Positions 38,368-47,407 are shown, numbered from the stretch's first letter. The stretch: DNA of 64,000 nucleotides from Hyperoplus lanceolatus (GCA_026929865.2 CM049414.1:5727001-5791000); one strand, 5' to 3'. Notes: generated by a model not told the origin, from the sequence alone. Numbers and translations are program-made.

Positions 38368-41300
38368 GATCTCTTTCTCATAGCACATTAATAATTTCCA
38401 TCGTGTTCCCTTTCGAGCCGTGCAGTGGGTCGTGTAATGCTCTGACACTGAAGCGTTGCCTCTCTTATCGCTGTGCTAGTGACTTTGAGGCGGGCGGCGT
38501 TTGTCACCAGCTGAAAGGCCCTGTAGAGCAGATCTCAAGAGAGCAGTCACTGATGAAAAAGCTCTTTTCATTCCCCCCCCCCAACCCTAAATTGCCTCAA
38601 TCATTACCAATTACACCATGGCACATCAATGAGTTCATGCACCTTTTTCTTAAATTGTCATCTCCACTCAAACTCCAAATTTTTGAGATTTTTTTTGTCA
38701 TTGAGGCATTTTGCCACCAATTACCACGTTGTAAAAATATATGTCTGACTTTAATTGCCGTGCTATTAGATCAGAGTAGCTACTTAGCGCATAGTAACAG
38801 TGGTGGCAGGCAGCGTCATGATTTCCACATTCATTTGAATTAATTCCACAAACTAATGTGCACTTTTAAAATCGTTGCTGCAACCTTTCCAGCTTCAATA
38901 AATGAATGTTGAAATTATAACTGCTAACAAAAAACTGCTTCAAGAGAGCCACCTAGTTCTTTACTGAACCTCTAATACTTTTGATACCATAATACATATG
39001 GTATACATCAGGGCTATTCAATTAGTTTTGAATGGGGGCCGGTTGGTGGAAATGAACCAAAATGAGGGGCCAGAAAAAAAATGCCTAAAATTGATGAGCA
39101 TCACATCAATAGCTACATATACTGTAAAACACTACAACGACACAGGAGTGCATATATTGTCTTTATTTGATCAAATAGAGTTCAACAGCTTATAAAATCT
39201 TAGAAAATACATTTACTCTTAAGTGCAACAGCATATCAAAAAACAGGTAGGCCTAGGTTTACTAAGAGTGCAACAGCTTATCAAAAAACATAGAAATAAA
39301 TGTAGGCTACTCTAAGTGCAATAGCTTATCAAAATACATAATCATACATGTACTCTAAGTGCAACAGTCACAAAACATTGTTTCAAAAACTATCCTTATT
39401 TAATAAACATAGGCTGACTGTTAGTGTTAACTGGCATGCAGTGACCCTCTTGGTCAAATGTGCCATCTAATGAGAAAAATGGCATTTGTTTGATTTAGCA
39501 AGAGCAGTGAAATCGGGAGTATATGTCGTCATGGCAATACGCATACAGTGAGGGATGCGCTATTACTAGTTTTAATGACATTCATGTGTGTGAAAGCGGA
39601 TTCGCACGTGTAAGTCGATCCAAACATTGTGAGGACAAAAAGTGCAAGACGCCTTGAATGAGGGAATTTCTGGTGTCTGACTTCACGAGTCCAGAACTTT
39701 TCTGAACCTGCCAGCTGTAATGACTGTCGCAGGTCAGCTGATGCCTGAAGGTCAATGAGTTCCAGTTGTAAACACGCCTTGTCCAGTGACACAACCAGCT
39801 CCTTTGCTTTCACCGCAAACTCCCCCTCAACGTCCACACAGAAGGGGTTCACGAATCTCATCACTTCAGTGGGGATACTGAAATTTTCAAACCTCGCTGC
39901 AAAGTTGGTTTTCAATGCATTTATAAATCCTGTCATTGTCTCAGTGGTTTGTAGACCTGCAGTGCGCAATGCTGGGAAATGTAGCATTTTTCCGGAACAT
40001 AGATCAGCGGAAAAAAGTGCCAGCCTTTTTTGAAAAGCCTGGAGTCTCTCCACAAGTTGCCCGACGGTTTTATCTCTGCCCTGCAGCTCCGTATTGAGTA
40101 GGTTCAGGTGGTGAAATACGTCACTCAAAAAGCAAACAAGTGCGTGAAACTCAGCACTTTCCATTAGACACAGAACAGTGTCAGCTTTTTTCTGCTTTGA
40201 ATTACGGAGAAACGCCAGGATTTCTTCCTTAAGTTCACAAAATCGTTTCAACGCATTCCCTTTGCTAAGCCATCTAATGGCATTGTGGATGAGCAAATCA
40301 GTGTATTGAGCTGACATGTCAGACTGGCGGACAAGGCGGTGCTGTAAGCTGGACGTAGAACAAATAAAGTTAATTGCCATGACAGAGTCCATGGTTTCTT
40401 TTAACTCACCACCTAGTTTTGCACACAGGAGGCTTTGGTGGATAAGACGGTGCAGCGATCTCAGCTGTGGCGCCACATCTGCCAACCTAGCGGACAGTCC
40501 CCGTGTCCTGCCCGACATCGCCGCTGCACCGTCCGTAACCAGCATATTGATATGATCCAACTCCAACTGGTTCTCTCGGAAAAATGAAATTACTTTTTCG
40601 AAAAGTATCTCACCGGTCGTGTGTCCTTCCAGTGGAATTAATCCAAGTAGGTCCTCACGAAAGCACTCGCCACCAAAAAATCGAACATAGAGGCACAGCT
40701 GTGCTACATCGCTGCTGTCGGTTGATTCATCAACAGCTAGCGACATCACCTCCGCTTCTTTGAGTTTGTCCAAAAGAGTCTCAAAAACATCCGATGCCAG
40801 GGTCTCTACTCTCCTTGATGTTGTCGTGTCAGAGATGGGAATTTTCTTGATTGAATCAATCACGTTGTTTCGGGTCTTCTCATCTGTAACCACCGTCTCG
40901 ATCGATGCATACAGTCTTTGACGGTTACAGCATCTGTAAACGGCCTTTTCTTTTTGCCTAATATCCAGGCGACTCTTAGTGATGCTGCTGTAGCTCTCTC
41001 TTGGTCGGAACAAGCCCGAAACAGGGTTTGGCGTCTCTGCTCATAGCATGAAGTTAGCCCCAAAATCTTCTGGCGGCGAGCATCAGAGCCCAGTGGGAAA
41101 GTGCTGTCGAAGTTCACATGATTTGTCTTGAAATGCCTTCTCAGGTTATATTCCTTACACACCGATAGAGACTCGCTGCAGAGTAAACACACAGGCTTTC
41201 CAGTGGCAAATACAAACAAATACTTATGTGTCCATTCGGTATTGAAGTGCCTGTTTTCTATGTCAACCTTTCGTTTTTTTAAAGTAGAAAGCGACATTGT

Positions 41301-44027
41301 ATTCAATCAGGCAGAACGATCAACACAGCATTAGGCGCGAAGCGGAGCGCGCCGGGCAGTTGAGAGGAACAATGCAAAAGCACACGAAGAAGAGTGTAGC
41401 AGGAGTGCGCGGGGAGGATTGTTGTGGCCGCACGCCTTGCGGAGCAAGTCTACGCTGTGCTGCGTGGAGATGAGAGAATGGAGCTCATATCGGCCACTAT
41501 AAGGCCAGCATTTAAAAAAAAAATTACCTATAGGTTTCCACTACAAGGGCCAGTAAATATTCCTTTGCGGTCCGGAACTGGCACGGGGGCCGCCTATTGA
41601 ATAGCCCTGGTTTAAATAATACACATACTCTCTCTTATTTTAGTAAACATGTTGGTATTTTGTTAAGTATTGTGCAGCAACTTCAGATTTGCTGCTGGTT
41701 TCATGTTGTTTGCTTGTTTCTCCCCCCAGGTAAATGGCTGGCCTGTCAGTCTATGGACAACCAGATCCTGATCTTTGGAGCTCAAAACCGCTTCAGACTA
41801 AACAAGAAGAAAGTCTTCAAAGGACACATGGTGGCTGGCTACGCCTGCCAGGTGGACTTCTCCCCAGACATGAGGTGAGGAGCCTTTTCTTTGCTGCTAC
41901 ATTGTTCTGATGAAGGGAAATATTACACTTCTGAGATTCTCACATCTGACTAATAGTTTATCACTCTTGATTCATACAGGAAAATGTGATAGAAAATGCA
42001 TAATTCAGTGTGAGAGAGCATTCTATTAATACACAGACGCATCTGCGGTACTCTTTAATGCCTCCCAGTTTATAAGAAGCCTATTCACATGTATAAACTC
42101 CACAAGGAGATGTAACTAGGACAGTCCAGCACCCCTAACTAGTTTTTAAACAGCCATTAAGATCTGTTTCTCACACACCACCCACGTCTGGGAGCAGGTG
42201 CGCGCACTTCCTTCCGGTATCCATGGCAACACTGCAACTCATGGCTCGACTAAAATAACCAAAAGTTCCGACTCCCACCTTGTTGGCAGGTGAACTGAAG
42301 GACAGGCATGCAAACTCGTCACCTTTCGGCGAAATTCGCCGTTTTGGAAACAAAATTGGCCATCTATGTGATTCGTGGAGATCCGTTGAGAAAATTTTTT
42401 TTTGGTGGGGTGGGGGGTCTGATGGCCAGCTGTGTGTGTGTGTGTGTGTGTGTGTGTGGAGCAGAGCGGAGCATGGACATGGAGTGACCATAGTGACTAA
42501 CTATGATTGACGGATGTTAACTCCTATCATATGAGCTTTGACTGTCATTTGGTCAATCAGAAACAGTGTTTGTCATTGAGGGGTGGTGACATCAGCCAGT
42601 CAGAGTGTCTGCTGGAAAGTTAAATTTTTTTTCTCTCCGAGTCATCGGAGCGTTCAAGTAGCCGCAGTAGGCCTACTAGTATTTTACCGTGTTAATGTGC
42701 CTATTAGTGTTGGCACCCGTCCCGTTTTTCCCAGAATTGTTCTCTTTTTTCACCAGCTGTCCCGGGAAAAAATAAATGCCAAAACCTCATTTGATTTCCT
42801 TCGTTCAGTAGTTAAGGCCGTTTCACACGGGCCGAGGCGTTTGTTGCGCCAACTAATGCATTCTCAATGGAGAGGCGAGCGGGGCCGGGCAGAGAGAAAG
42901 CGCAGCGTTCCGTTGTCAGGCGGCACGACAAGCGGGCAGGGGCGGTCTCAACGATCTCGGGGCCCGTTTCAAGACCCAGTGTGGGGCCCCCCACTTTTTT
43001 TATTTATTTTTTTAATAAATAATGCTTGTGCATGCTCCCGGCGAAAATAGAAAAAAAGATTGTGGAAACCATTTGGTTCATATACGGATTATGAGATAAT
43101 GGGCCCAGACTCTTAACGCCCCCCCCCTCCCCCACTCCTCCCTATTTCAACAGATAAAGGGTGGATAGCTACTTTTTATGAACAGTATATAATTTACACA
43201 TAGAAATCTTATTACTGTATGTGTGAGGGGGCCTTCAAGGCCCCTCATAAAGCCCCTAAAACAGAGCTAATAATGCTTTAGTTTTGCACTTGCTTTTCTA
43301 TTATTCACCTACTAGTTGAGGGGCCCATGATGATTTACTTCCTTATTTTAGGCGATACCTTTTTGGACCCTGTTATTGACATGAGTGACTGAGCTCTTTG
43401 ACAATGCGACATGTAAAGTTAATATCAGTATTTCTGGTTTAGGGCCCCCCTGAGCCCTTGGGCCCCTGGGCCTGGTTGCATGCAATTTTCTTCTCAAAGT
43501 GCACCAGATTGATGAATTTTACTTTAAAAGGTTGCATTTTTTTCCCCCTACAAGGTCCAGGGTTCCCACCTCAGTCTCCTTATATATCCTACTGTATGGT
43601 TATTATAGGTCATTACACTGGTCAGTCTGAACTGGTAGCCTAATAATGGCCGAGCCCTCCGCCCCAAACATCAAGTGTCCCTTTTTGTCCTAAATCCAAG
43701 GTGGCAACCCTAGTGCCTACTCAGTTTATGTGAATCACTTTTTAAATAAATTTACGGAGTTTGCCAACTGTTGTTTTACAGCCATTTGCATTGCTTTATG
43801 CTCGCGCTGATTAACAGCCGCGGTTGGCGGATTGTCACTGCAGATTAACGTGTCACCTCAAGTTAATAATGTGCTTTTGTCTATTGCTGTTTTCACGGTT
43901 TTTGAATGGTGTGTGGTGTTCTGACTGTGCATGTAGTGATTTTAGCAGATCAGCGCCGAAACAACACACTCACCTGCTTCCTCCTCTATCGCCTCATTTT
44001 GCACCATTATGCTCCTGCGCACGACTG

Positions 44028-44088
<61 letters not shown>

Positions 44089-45559
44089 CGTGAACACGAG
44101 ATTAACTATTAGGGGTGGGAATCTCTTGGCACCTCACGATTCGATTCGATTCCGATTCAGAGGTCAACGATTCGATTCAAAATCGATTTTCAATGCATCT
44201 CAATGCAAAACATTTTTTATGTACATACCCATGTGTGAATTTCAAAAATATATTTATATGCACATCTGAGTTTGTTACTCGGAGTTTGCTAATCACTTCC
44301 TACTTATGTGATGATCATTAAAGACAATCAACAGATGAATTGCCTTCTCTAATATTGTATTAGAGAAAAAGCTTTTCTTGTCACAAATATGACTTCCTAT
44401 GACCAGTGCAATAATCAATGCAGCTTGCATTTCAACACAATATGGAAGTATGTAAAAACTAAACCGATTCAGTTTTATTTTATTTCTAATCTCGTAAATC
44501 ATGTTTCTATAGGATTTCTATTCTATTATCTATTATTTTCTATGTCATTTCAACACATTGTACAAAAAGTATGGCTTGGAATTCAGCTCTCATACAAAAA
44601 CGTAAACAGAGATAAAGCCGGTGCAGGTCATGGGTTTGCTGCTCTCAGCCCTTTTGAAGCAACTTTGGAAACAACTCGCACATGTGTGGTGTGCATGCGC
44701 AATGGCGCAGGAAGTATTAGTATTAAAAAAAAAAAAAAAAAATCGATTATTAACTTTTCTGAATCGATTCAGAATCGTCCGAGAGAGAATCGATATTAAT
44801 CGGAAAATCGATTTTTTTTCCCCACCCCTATTAACTATGGTGACAGAGTGTATTCTTATGTGTTATATTGATGGTTGTGTAACAAAGATAAGGCAAATCC
44901 TGTTTGCCACAATATAAATTGTTAGTTTATTGTAAGGGAATTTGGTGTGATTGATTTGAGACTCCATGTTATTTTCTGTATTATTTAAAGCTGGTTTTGC
45001 ATTTTTAACCATTTTTCTAAGCTGTTTTTTTCTAAGCTGTTTTTAACCGTTTTTCTTGGTAAATAGGCTACCGACACACTTTGTATTGGAAACGTCAAGA
45101 CGGTTGGCTGGCTAACTTGTTTTGCTCATTTTACTATTCATCTGACAACGTTTTTTTTGTCCTTAATTCTCTTCACCAGAATACACCAAATTGCTTCTCT
45201 TAAATGTTCAAATCACAAAAAAAATCTTCTGGGGGGATGCCCCCAGACCCCCCTACTGTTGTTTGTCTTCGGGCTTCTCACCTTTTTCATGGCTCATGAG
45301 TTTGCATGCCTGGAAGGAGACTGAAGCAATTTGTTTAAGCTAAATTGTTAATCTTTCCTCCCTTCTGTTCCTTCCTACCAGCTACGTGGTGTCTGGAGAT
45401 GCTGACGGAAAGCTGAACATCTGGGACTGGAAGACCACCAAGCTTTACCACAGGATCAAGGCCCACGACAAGGTGTGCATCAGCGCCCTGTGGCACCCGC
45501 ACGAAACCTCCAAGGTCATCACCTGTGGCTGGGATGGACAGATCAAACTCTGGGACTAG
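19073..45559 (+). CDS. cdc40: Pre-mRNA-processing factor 17 (CDC40/PRP17), 15 coding exons
   Basis: A WD40-repeat splicing factor that joins the spliceosome for the second catalytic step (3' splice-site ligation); nuclear. The exons 19073-19264, 19551-19637, 19766-19895, 20006-20092, 20239-20378, 20492-20588, 20982-21121, 22337-22411, 22632-22677, 24334-24435, 25654-25769, 27065-27198, 33529-33605, 41730-41874 and 45382-45559 have GT-AG borders and matching phases. They join to 1746 nt = 581 aa plus stop, against 579 aa recalled for human. Residues 1-280 hold the acidic, serine-rich N terminus and the conserved [26 protein letters not shown] and [16 protein letters not shown] blocks. From about 283 ([10 protein letters not shown]) to the end is the seven-bladed WD40 propeller, with [36 protein letters not shown] and a terminal IKLWD. 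The reading frame is intact with no missing key segment. The start is chosen by MSAA homology. Exons 1-12 span 8 kb; introns 12-14 add 18 kb of mostly transposon DNA. Confidence 0.98.
19551..19637 (+). CDS. cdc40: cdc40 coding exon 2
   Basis: 29 codons, ttccag|gag to gag|gtaaga, encoding the conserved [12 protein letters not shown] block. Confidence 0.97.
19766..19895 (+). CDS. cdc40: cdc40 coding exon 3
   Basis: 130 nt, cttag|ttt to tatg|gtaagc; encodes [17 protein letters not shown] and on to HTYG; ends in phase 1. Confidence 0.97.
20006..20092 (+). CDS. cdc40: cdc40 coding exon 4
   Basis: 87 nt, catag|gttac to aaag|gtacta; encodes [13 protein letters not shown] and on to EEAEKNK. Confidence 0.96.
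20239..20378 (+). CDS. cdc40: cdc40 coding exon 5
   Basis: 140 nt, ctcag|ggcta to gag|gtaatg; encodes [16 protein letters not shown] and on to [10 protein letters not shown]. Confidence 0.97.
20492..20588 (+). CDS. cdc40: cdc40 coding exon 6
   Basis: 97 nt, cacag|gaagag to catg|gtacag; encodes the charged [18 protein letters not shown] block. Confidence 0.97.
20982..21121 (+). CDS. cdc40: cdc40 coding exon 7
   Basis: 140 nt, ctctag|ttaaag to aag|gtgagt; encodes [19 protein letters not shown] and the start of the propeller ([10 protein letters not shown]). Confidence 0.97.
21122..22336 (+). other. cdc40 intron 7
   Basis: A GT-AG intron of 1215 bp with a short (CA)n run at 21899-21934; no gene or clear transposon seen. 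Confidence 0.85.
22337..22411 (+). CDS. cdc40: cdc40 coding exon 8
   Basis: 25 codons, ttccag|ggtgtc to aag|gtaaac; [20 protein letters not shown] and on to DCKIK. Confidence 0.97.
22632..22677 (+). CDS. cdc40: cdc40 coding exon 9
   Basis: A 46-nt micro-sized exon, cacag|ctgtgg to atcg|gtaagt; [15 protein letters not shown]. Confidence 0.97.
22678..24333 (+). other. cdc40 intron 9
   Basis: 1656 bp. It holds a (GA)n run at 23132-23173 and otherwise unremarkable AT-rich DNA; no gene seen. Confidence 0.85.
24334..24435 (+). CDS. cdc40: cdc40 coding exon 10
   Basis: 102 nt, gctcag|gccac to acag|gtaggt; [20 protein letters not shown] and on to LKLWDSET. Confidence 0.97.
24530..24752. mobile_element. 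MITE, GGTGGAGTCAG family, copy A (5'-truncated)
   Basis: It lies in cdc40 intron 10. The central words (cagcccaggctctgtaaatg, gatattcactgatttt) and the right end (agaatcactgactcgtacc then tttaa) match the copies at 46072, 55421 and 59883. The left inverted repeat is missing or too diverged to see. Confidence 0.65.
24753..25653 (+). other. Remainder of cdc40 intron 10
   Basis: About 900 bp with no coding or RNA feature recognised. The stretch 25318-25500 has a diverged relative at 31786-31976 in intron 12 (shared agagtgcctttcat and gtctgtagcaattacgtttt), so both are parts of an interspersed repeat. Confidence 0.6.
25654..25769 (+). CDS. cdc40: cdc40 coding exon 11
   Basis: 116 nt, cacag|ggcag to cag|gtaaaa; [20 protein letters not shown] and on to GMSDKKIVQ. 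Confidence 0.98.
25770..27064 (+). other. cdc40 intron 11
   Basis: 1295 bp. At 26669 a word ttaaaggaatagttcaac looks like one end of a common fish MITE, but no partner end was found. No gene. Confidence 0.6.
27065..27198 (+). CDS. cdc40: cdc40 coding exon 12
   Basis: 134 nt, gtcag|tgggat to gagtg|gtgagt; [20 protein letters not shown] and on to SLRVWEW. Confidence 0.98.
28064..28662. mobile_element. Non-autonomous TIR element, TAGCCTGG ends
   Basis: The ends tagcctgg and ccaggcta are inverted repeats. The flanks carry a perfect 9-bp direct repeat, cagggatga, at 28055-28063 and 28663-28671. A duplication of 8-9 bp points to hAT or a similar superfamily. Inside are repeated aactcgga/aagtcggaa words in both orientations. 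There is no coding frame. It lies in cdc40 intron 12. Confidence 0.8.
29768..31389 (+). mobile_element. Tc1-like transposon with 280-bp terminal inverted repeats
   Basis: Ends cactcaacaaaaatataaac / its complement, flanked by the TA duplication expected for Tc1/mariner (29766-29767 and 31390-31391). The inverted repeats are long: 29768-30047 and 31110-31389, the same length, with only about three differences that I can see. That identity means a recent insertion. The single gene between them is a broken transposase, listed next. It is in cdc40 intron 12, same strand as cdc40. Confidence 0.96.
30066..31069 (+). pseudogene. Tc1-like DD34E transposase, frameshifted
   Basis: The start is [16 protein letters not shown] at 30066. 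The N-terminal part has a paired helix-turn-helix ([19 protein letters not shown], then an RPR hook), the family's DNA-binding domain. The C-terminal part keeps the full catalytic set: [17 protein letters not shown] and [11 protein letters not shown], with 34 residues between second D and E (DD34E). The two halves are in different frames: the first frame runs to a stop at 30419, while the catalytic frame is open from before 30485. The break is near 30365-30375 and is best explained by a deletion of about 10 bp between short gtc repeats (inferred from the family pattern). Otherwise the gene is intact to its stop at 31067-31069. Confidence 0.93.
31989..32560. mobile_element. MITE, TTAAAGGTGAAGT family, copy 1
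   Basis: The left end ttaaagatgaagtaagcgg and right end ccgctaacagcaccttttaa are inverted repeats. Most of the body (cgatctctcagtcagctgct, tttgcatgtaatcgg, tatcccgaaattt) matches 49414-49845. A 68-bp unit is duplicated in tandem inside it (32006-32073 and 32074-32141). In cdc40 intron 12. Confidence 0.8.
32006..32141. repeat. 68-bp tandem duplication
   Basis: Two adjacent copies of the same 68-bp unit beginning ggtttatttatgttaatata and ending ttatataatgt, seemingly identical. The sister MITE at 49414 has only one unit. Confidence 0.9.
32640..32873 (+). mobile_element. tRNA-derived SINE (family B), + strand
   Basis: A box B ggttcgatccccgccc (about 32667-32682) is followed by tgtgtccttgggcaaaacac, acccaccttgcctcgtgtga and a tail tgtataaataaaggtt. 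This is the usual layout of a common fish SINE. The 5' head is diverged. A partial relative is at 63529-63645. Confidence 0.75.
33529..33605 (+). CDS. cdc40: cdc40 coding exon 13
   Basis: 77 nt, tttcag|ggacat to aatg|gtgagt; [20 protein letters not shown] and on to TLSPNG. Confidence 0.98.
33744..34930. mobile_element. Non-autonomous hAT-like element, CAGGGCTC ends
   Basis: The left end cagggctcaaga and right end tctagagccctg are near-perfect inverted repeats, and caagg directly flanks both (33739-33743 and 34931-34935). The ends also share the cgcactgtc/gcgcaagc motif neighbourhood. No transposase frame. It contains the 152-bp palindrome and a (CT)n run at 34757-34796. The hAT class is inferred from end shape; the flank repeat is shorter than the usual 8 bp. 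Confidence 0.6.
34424..34575. repeat. 152-bp palindrome (hairpin)
   Basis: Arms of about 73 nt start tagcctcgtt and end aacgaggcta, and pair through ccgtcttgct, agacctgcgcaa, tatgac and cgtcttgctgagcgcaca with a few mismatches. A loop of about 8 nt (gcatttttgtt region) lies at the centre. It could be a nested fold-back MITE. It lies in cdc40 intron 13. Confidence 0.9.
35561..35699. repeat. Compound (TG)n microsatellite
   Basis: A TG array with many GTGG, GTGCG and GGTG interruptions, longer and more degenerate than the other TG arrays. Confidence 0.9.
35700..37189 (+). other. cdc40 intron 13, middle part
   Basis: AT-rich DNA without recognised gene. From 36347 to 36872 there is a stretch with splice-like borders and an Arg/Glu-rich open frame, but no family likeness. 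A possible element end pair (agccctatcg near 35490 and its near complement near 36266) is weak. Confidence 0.45.
37190..37342. mobile_element. Right end of a hAT-like non-autonomous element
   Basis: It ends cctgcgggaaacactg, the complement of the common fish CAGTGTTTCCCGCAGG end. It includes ctcaaagtgcaccagattt and a gc-rich ggcatgcccccggacccccc block. The same two blocks occur in 43488-43550 and 45210-45260. The left end was not found. Confidence 0.55.
37343..39008 (+). other. cdc40 intron 13, before the hAT insertion
   Basis: No gene. It holds a (CT)n run at 37901-37922 and a (CA)n array at 38288-38365. Confidence 0.65.
39009..41609 (-). mobile_element. hAT transposon, near full length, antisense to cdc40
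   Basis: The ends cagggctattcaatt and attgaatagccctg are inverted repeats. The 8-bp flanks gtatacat (39001-39008) and gtttaaat (41610-41617) agree at 6 of 8 sites: an aged hAT duplication with TA at its centre. The transposase reads on the - strand. The element fills about a third of cdc40 intron 13. Confidence 0.92.
39529..41306 (-). pseudogene. hAT transposase (BED finger, GTF2IRD2/Charlie8-like), frameshifted
   Basis: The reading starts at 41306 ([13 protein letters not shown]). A BED-type finger follows (C40-x2-C43 ... H58-x4-H63, with VCLLCSESL and LRRHFKTNH). The frame must change near 40905 to join the second frame, which then stays open for about 450 codons. That part has the hAT catalytic landmarks: [11 protein letters not shown] (D95 of the second frame), [12 protein letters not shown] (D161), and near the C terminus [14 protein letters not shown] (E about 471), the start of the dimerisation domain. 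The normal end of that domain is replaced by about 13 unrelated residues, so a second shift or truncation is likely near 39575. By recollection it resembles proteins annotated in fish as GTF2I repeat domain-containing protein 2-like. It is not a host gene. Confidence 0.9.
41730..41874 (+). CDS. cdc40: cdc40 coding exon 14
   Basis: 145 nt, ccccag|gtaaat to atgag|gtgagg; [20 protein letters not shown] and on to VDFSPDM. Confidence 0.98.
44032..44092. repeat. (TG)n microsatellite
   Basis: A TG run of about 60 bp. Confidence 0.93.
44110..44830. mobile_element. Non-autonomous hAT-like element, copy 2
   Basis: Ends taggggtggga and tccccacccccta-like (ccccaccccta), with a perfect 8-bp duplication ttaactat at 44102-44109 and 44831-44838. 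It is colinear with the 10098-10828 copy, including cacctcacgattcgattcga, aacttttctgaatcgattc and the ataagctttt-like centre. Nested inside the 42303-45312 element. The two copies differ by many substitutions and by an A-run versus a TTTA-run near the right end. Confidence 0.93.
45382..45559 (+). CDS. cdc40: cdc40 coding exon 15 (terminal)
   Basis: 178 nt, taccag|ctacgt to the tag stop at 45557-45559; last two propeller blades, ending DGQIKLWD. Confidence 0.98.
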
Positions 45560-45939
45560 ATTTGTCCTGGATTTTTTGTTAGTTTGGGGGGGGGAGGGAA
45601 TTCTGGGAAATGATGGACGGAATTGAACCATGGATTTTTTTTTTTGCCATGGACTTTTCTCCCTCAGTGGAGTGAAAGCAACAGGGCTGGTATCCAGTCT
45701 TATTGTAGCTGTGTATTTTTGTATCCCGTCATGAGAGCTCACAGTATGTCCTAATGTATTTTATCTGTACAAAGATGAACACAAACATACTTTTAAATAA
45801 TAGTTTCTATTGCAGAAGGCTTATGACAGGGGTCCTTTGGCGTTTTTCCAAATGTTTTTTATTTTAATCTCCAACATCACATGTAGTATACCGATGTTAT
45901 CTTTCCTAGCTTTCAGTTGTATGACCATCCTTTTGTGAA

Positions 45940-45945
45940 AATAAA
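45940..45945 (+). terminator. cdc40 polyadenylation signal
   Basis: A canonical aataaa 381 bp after the stop codon, followed by a T/G-rich stretch (tgtacattttg). Confidence 0.75.
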
Positions 45946-46071
45946 CATCTGTACATTTTGACCTCAAAGCATTGTTTCCTCCTTTTCTACAGTACAACAA
46001 AAATCATGAAAAGAGAACCCAGACAATTCTTTATTTCTTCTCTTTATTCAAAATATTAGGCAAATGACATC

Positions 46072-46377
46072 AAAGGTGTAGTTAGCGATTCAGGAGGACG
46101 CTTGTTGTCAAAATCACTTTTTGCAAAATCAGTGAATATCTACTCGCGATCAACCCACCTGCCATCCGCTTCAAGGTACTGGTACTCGCGTACTGTGCAG
46201 TGAATGGAACAGGCCTGTTTACAGAGCCTAGGCTGTGTACTGTATTAACAACAACACAATCAGCACACACAGAGTACAGTATAGTACAGGTAGCGAATCA
46301 TGAGGAGATATTCACTTATTTAGACAAAATTATTTTGACGACAAGCATTCTCCAGAATCACTGACTCCACCTTTTTA
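46072..46377. mobile_element. MITE, GGTGGAGTCAG family, copy B
   Basis: The left end aaaggtgtagttagcgattc and right end gaatcactgactccaccttt are inverted repeats. The body matches copies C and D. It starts about 125 bp after the cdc40 polyadenylation signal. Confidence 0.8.
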
Positions 46378-47407
46378 ATTGGATCATGTGGAATGTGCAT
46401 TAGTGTTTTGTTAGGATCGGTGCTGCGTTTATAAGACAGTTTCCTGATAATCTTCCACTGCAGCAGCAGAGATAACGGGAGTGGCATGAAATTTAAAAAA
46501 AGTGACTGTTATACAAAATGCTTCTTTGTGCTTTTTCTCACGCGCACACACAGAACAAGCTTTAGAGACATCACAGTTGAAGTGTCTAACAGAATTGTCG
46601 CTTCATATCAGGGTTCAACTGAAGGGAAGCGTCGGTCATCCAGATACAGTCGTCTTTTTCTGCCTCCGGAGCCGATCCCATCTCCTTACCTTTATTACCC
46701 ACATTCCTTTGCACCATCTCTTGGTCCTTCTCTGTTAGTATAGCTTCAATGGCCTACAGTATACACTTATCTTCACTTACTGTCAATGAGGTGGGATCTG
46801 TCATCTACCGCACCCCTTCAACTCCATGTATCCATTTCCTTTCATTCGTGTTTTATTATTGAACAGGCTTCAGTCTCTCGGCCTGCGCAGACTAATCTGT
46901 AAACACTGGCTGCGTCCCAATACCAATACTTCCCTGCTATTTAGTATGGTATTAAAAAAAGACTTACAATGTCCCAATACTGGCAGCGTGCTTAAAAACA
47001 CCTGGGTGCCCTCCTATAAATCCAGTCCGGATAGTTAGTGTGGAAATCAGCATGCTTTTTTTTGGCGATACTACTGAACCACAATCCACTGCACACTGGA
47101 GGTGAGGTCACATGGGTGATGTCAGTCTTATTCTCTGGCTGCGTGGGGTTTGACCTGCAGACACTATCAGGTAGAACACATATCTTCTCTCTGGAGGCAA
47201 TGACTCAGCCCCTTCCACATGACTGAAGCCATGTTTGCAGGAAAAAGGAAAAGGTCAGCCCAGATTAGAGCAGTCTGTTTGGGGGGAAAAAAGCCATACT
47301 CTAGCGGGACTCTGGTGCACAGACTTAAAACTCTATGTTAACAATCATTTCTGCTTCAATGGCTGAAGATAAAGACTTCTTTTTCTTTAGTGTTTCTTAG
47401 GCATGTC
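46378..47407. other. Convergent spacer between cdc40 and mettl24
   Basis: It includes the mettl24 3' UTR on the - strand (extent unknown) and, at about 46908-47110, an inverted copy of the TGCGTTCCAAATC-type MITE (gctgcgtcccaatacc, gctatttagtatggt). No open frame of interest. Confidence 0.6.

Larger units (their letters stand above)
42303..45312. mobile_element. Large TIR element (hAT-like), composite, in cdc40 intron 14
   Basis: The ends caggcatgcaaactcgt and atgagtttgcatgcctg are inverted repeats over 17 bp with one mismatch, and gaagga directly flanks both (42297-42302 and 45313-45318). The flank repeat is shorter than the usual 8 bp of hAT, so the class is inferred. Inside lie further repeat pieces (a cagggttcccacc ... 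ggtggcaaccctag block at about 43559-43711), two TG arrays and a complete second hAT copy. No transposase frame. With its nested content it makes up 3.0 of the 3.5 kb of this intron. Confidence 0.7.

Noticed and set aside
42583..43050. 155-codon + strand frame
   Set aside because: It lies inside the 42303-45312 element, has no transposase motif, and runs through poly-T and GC-rich repeat segments.
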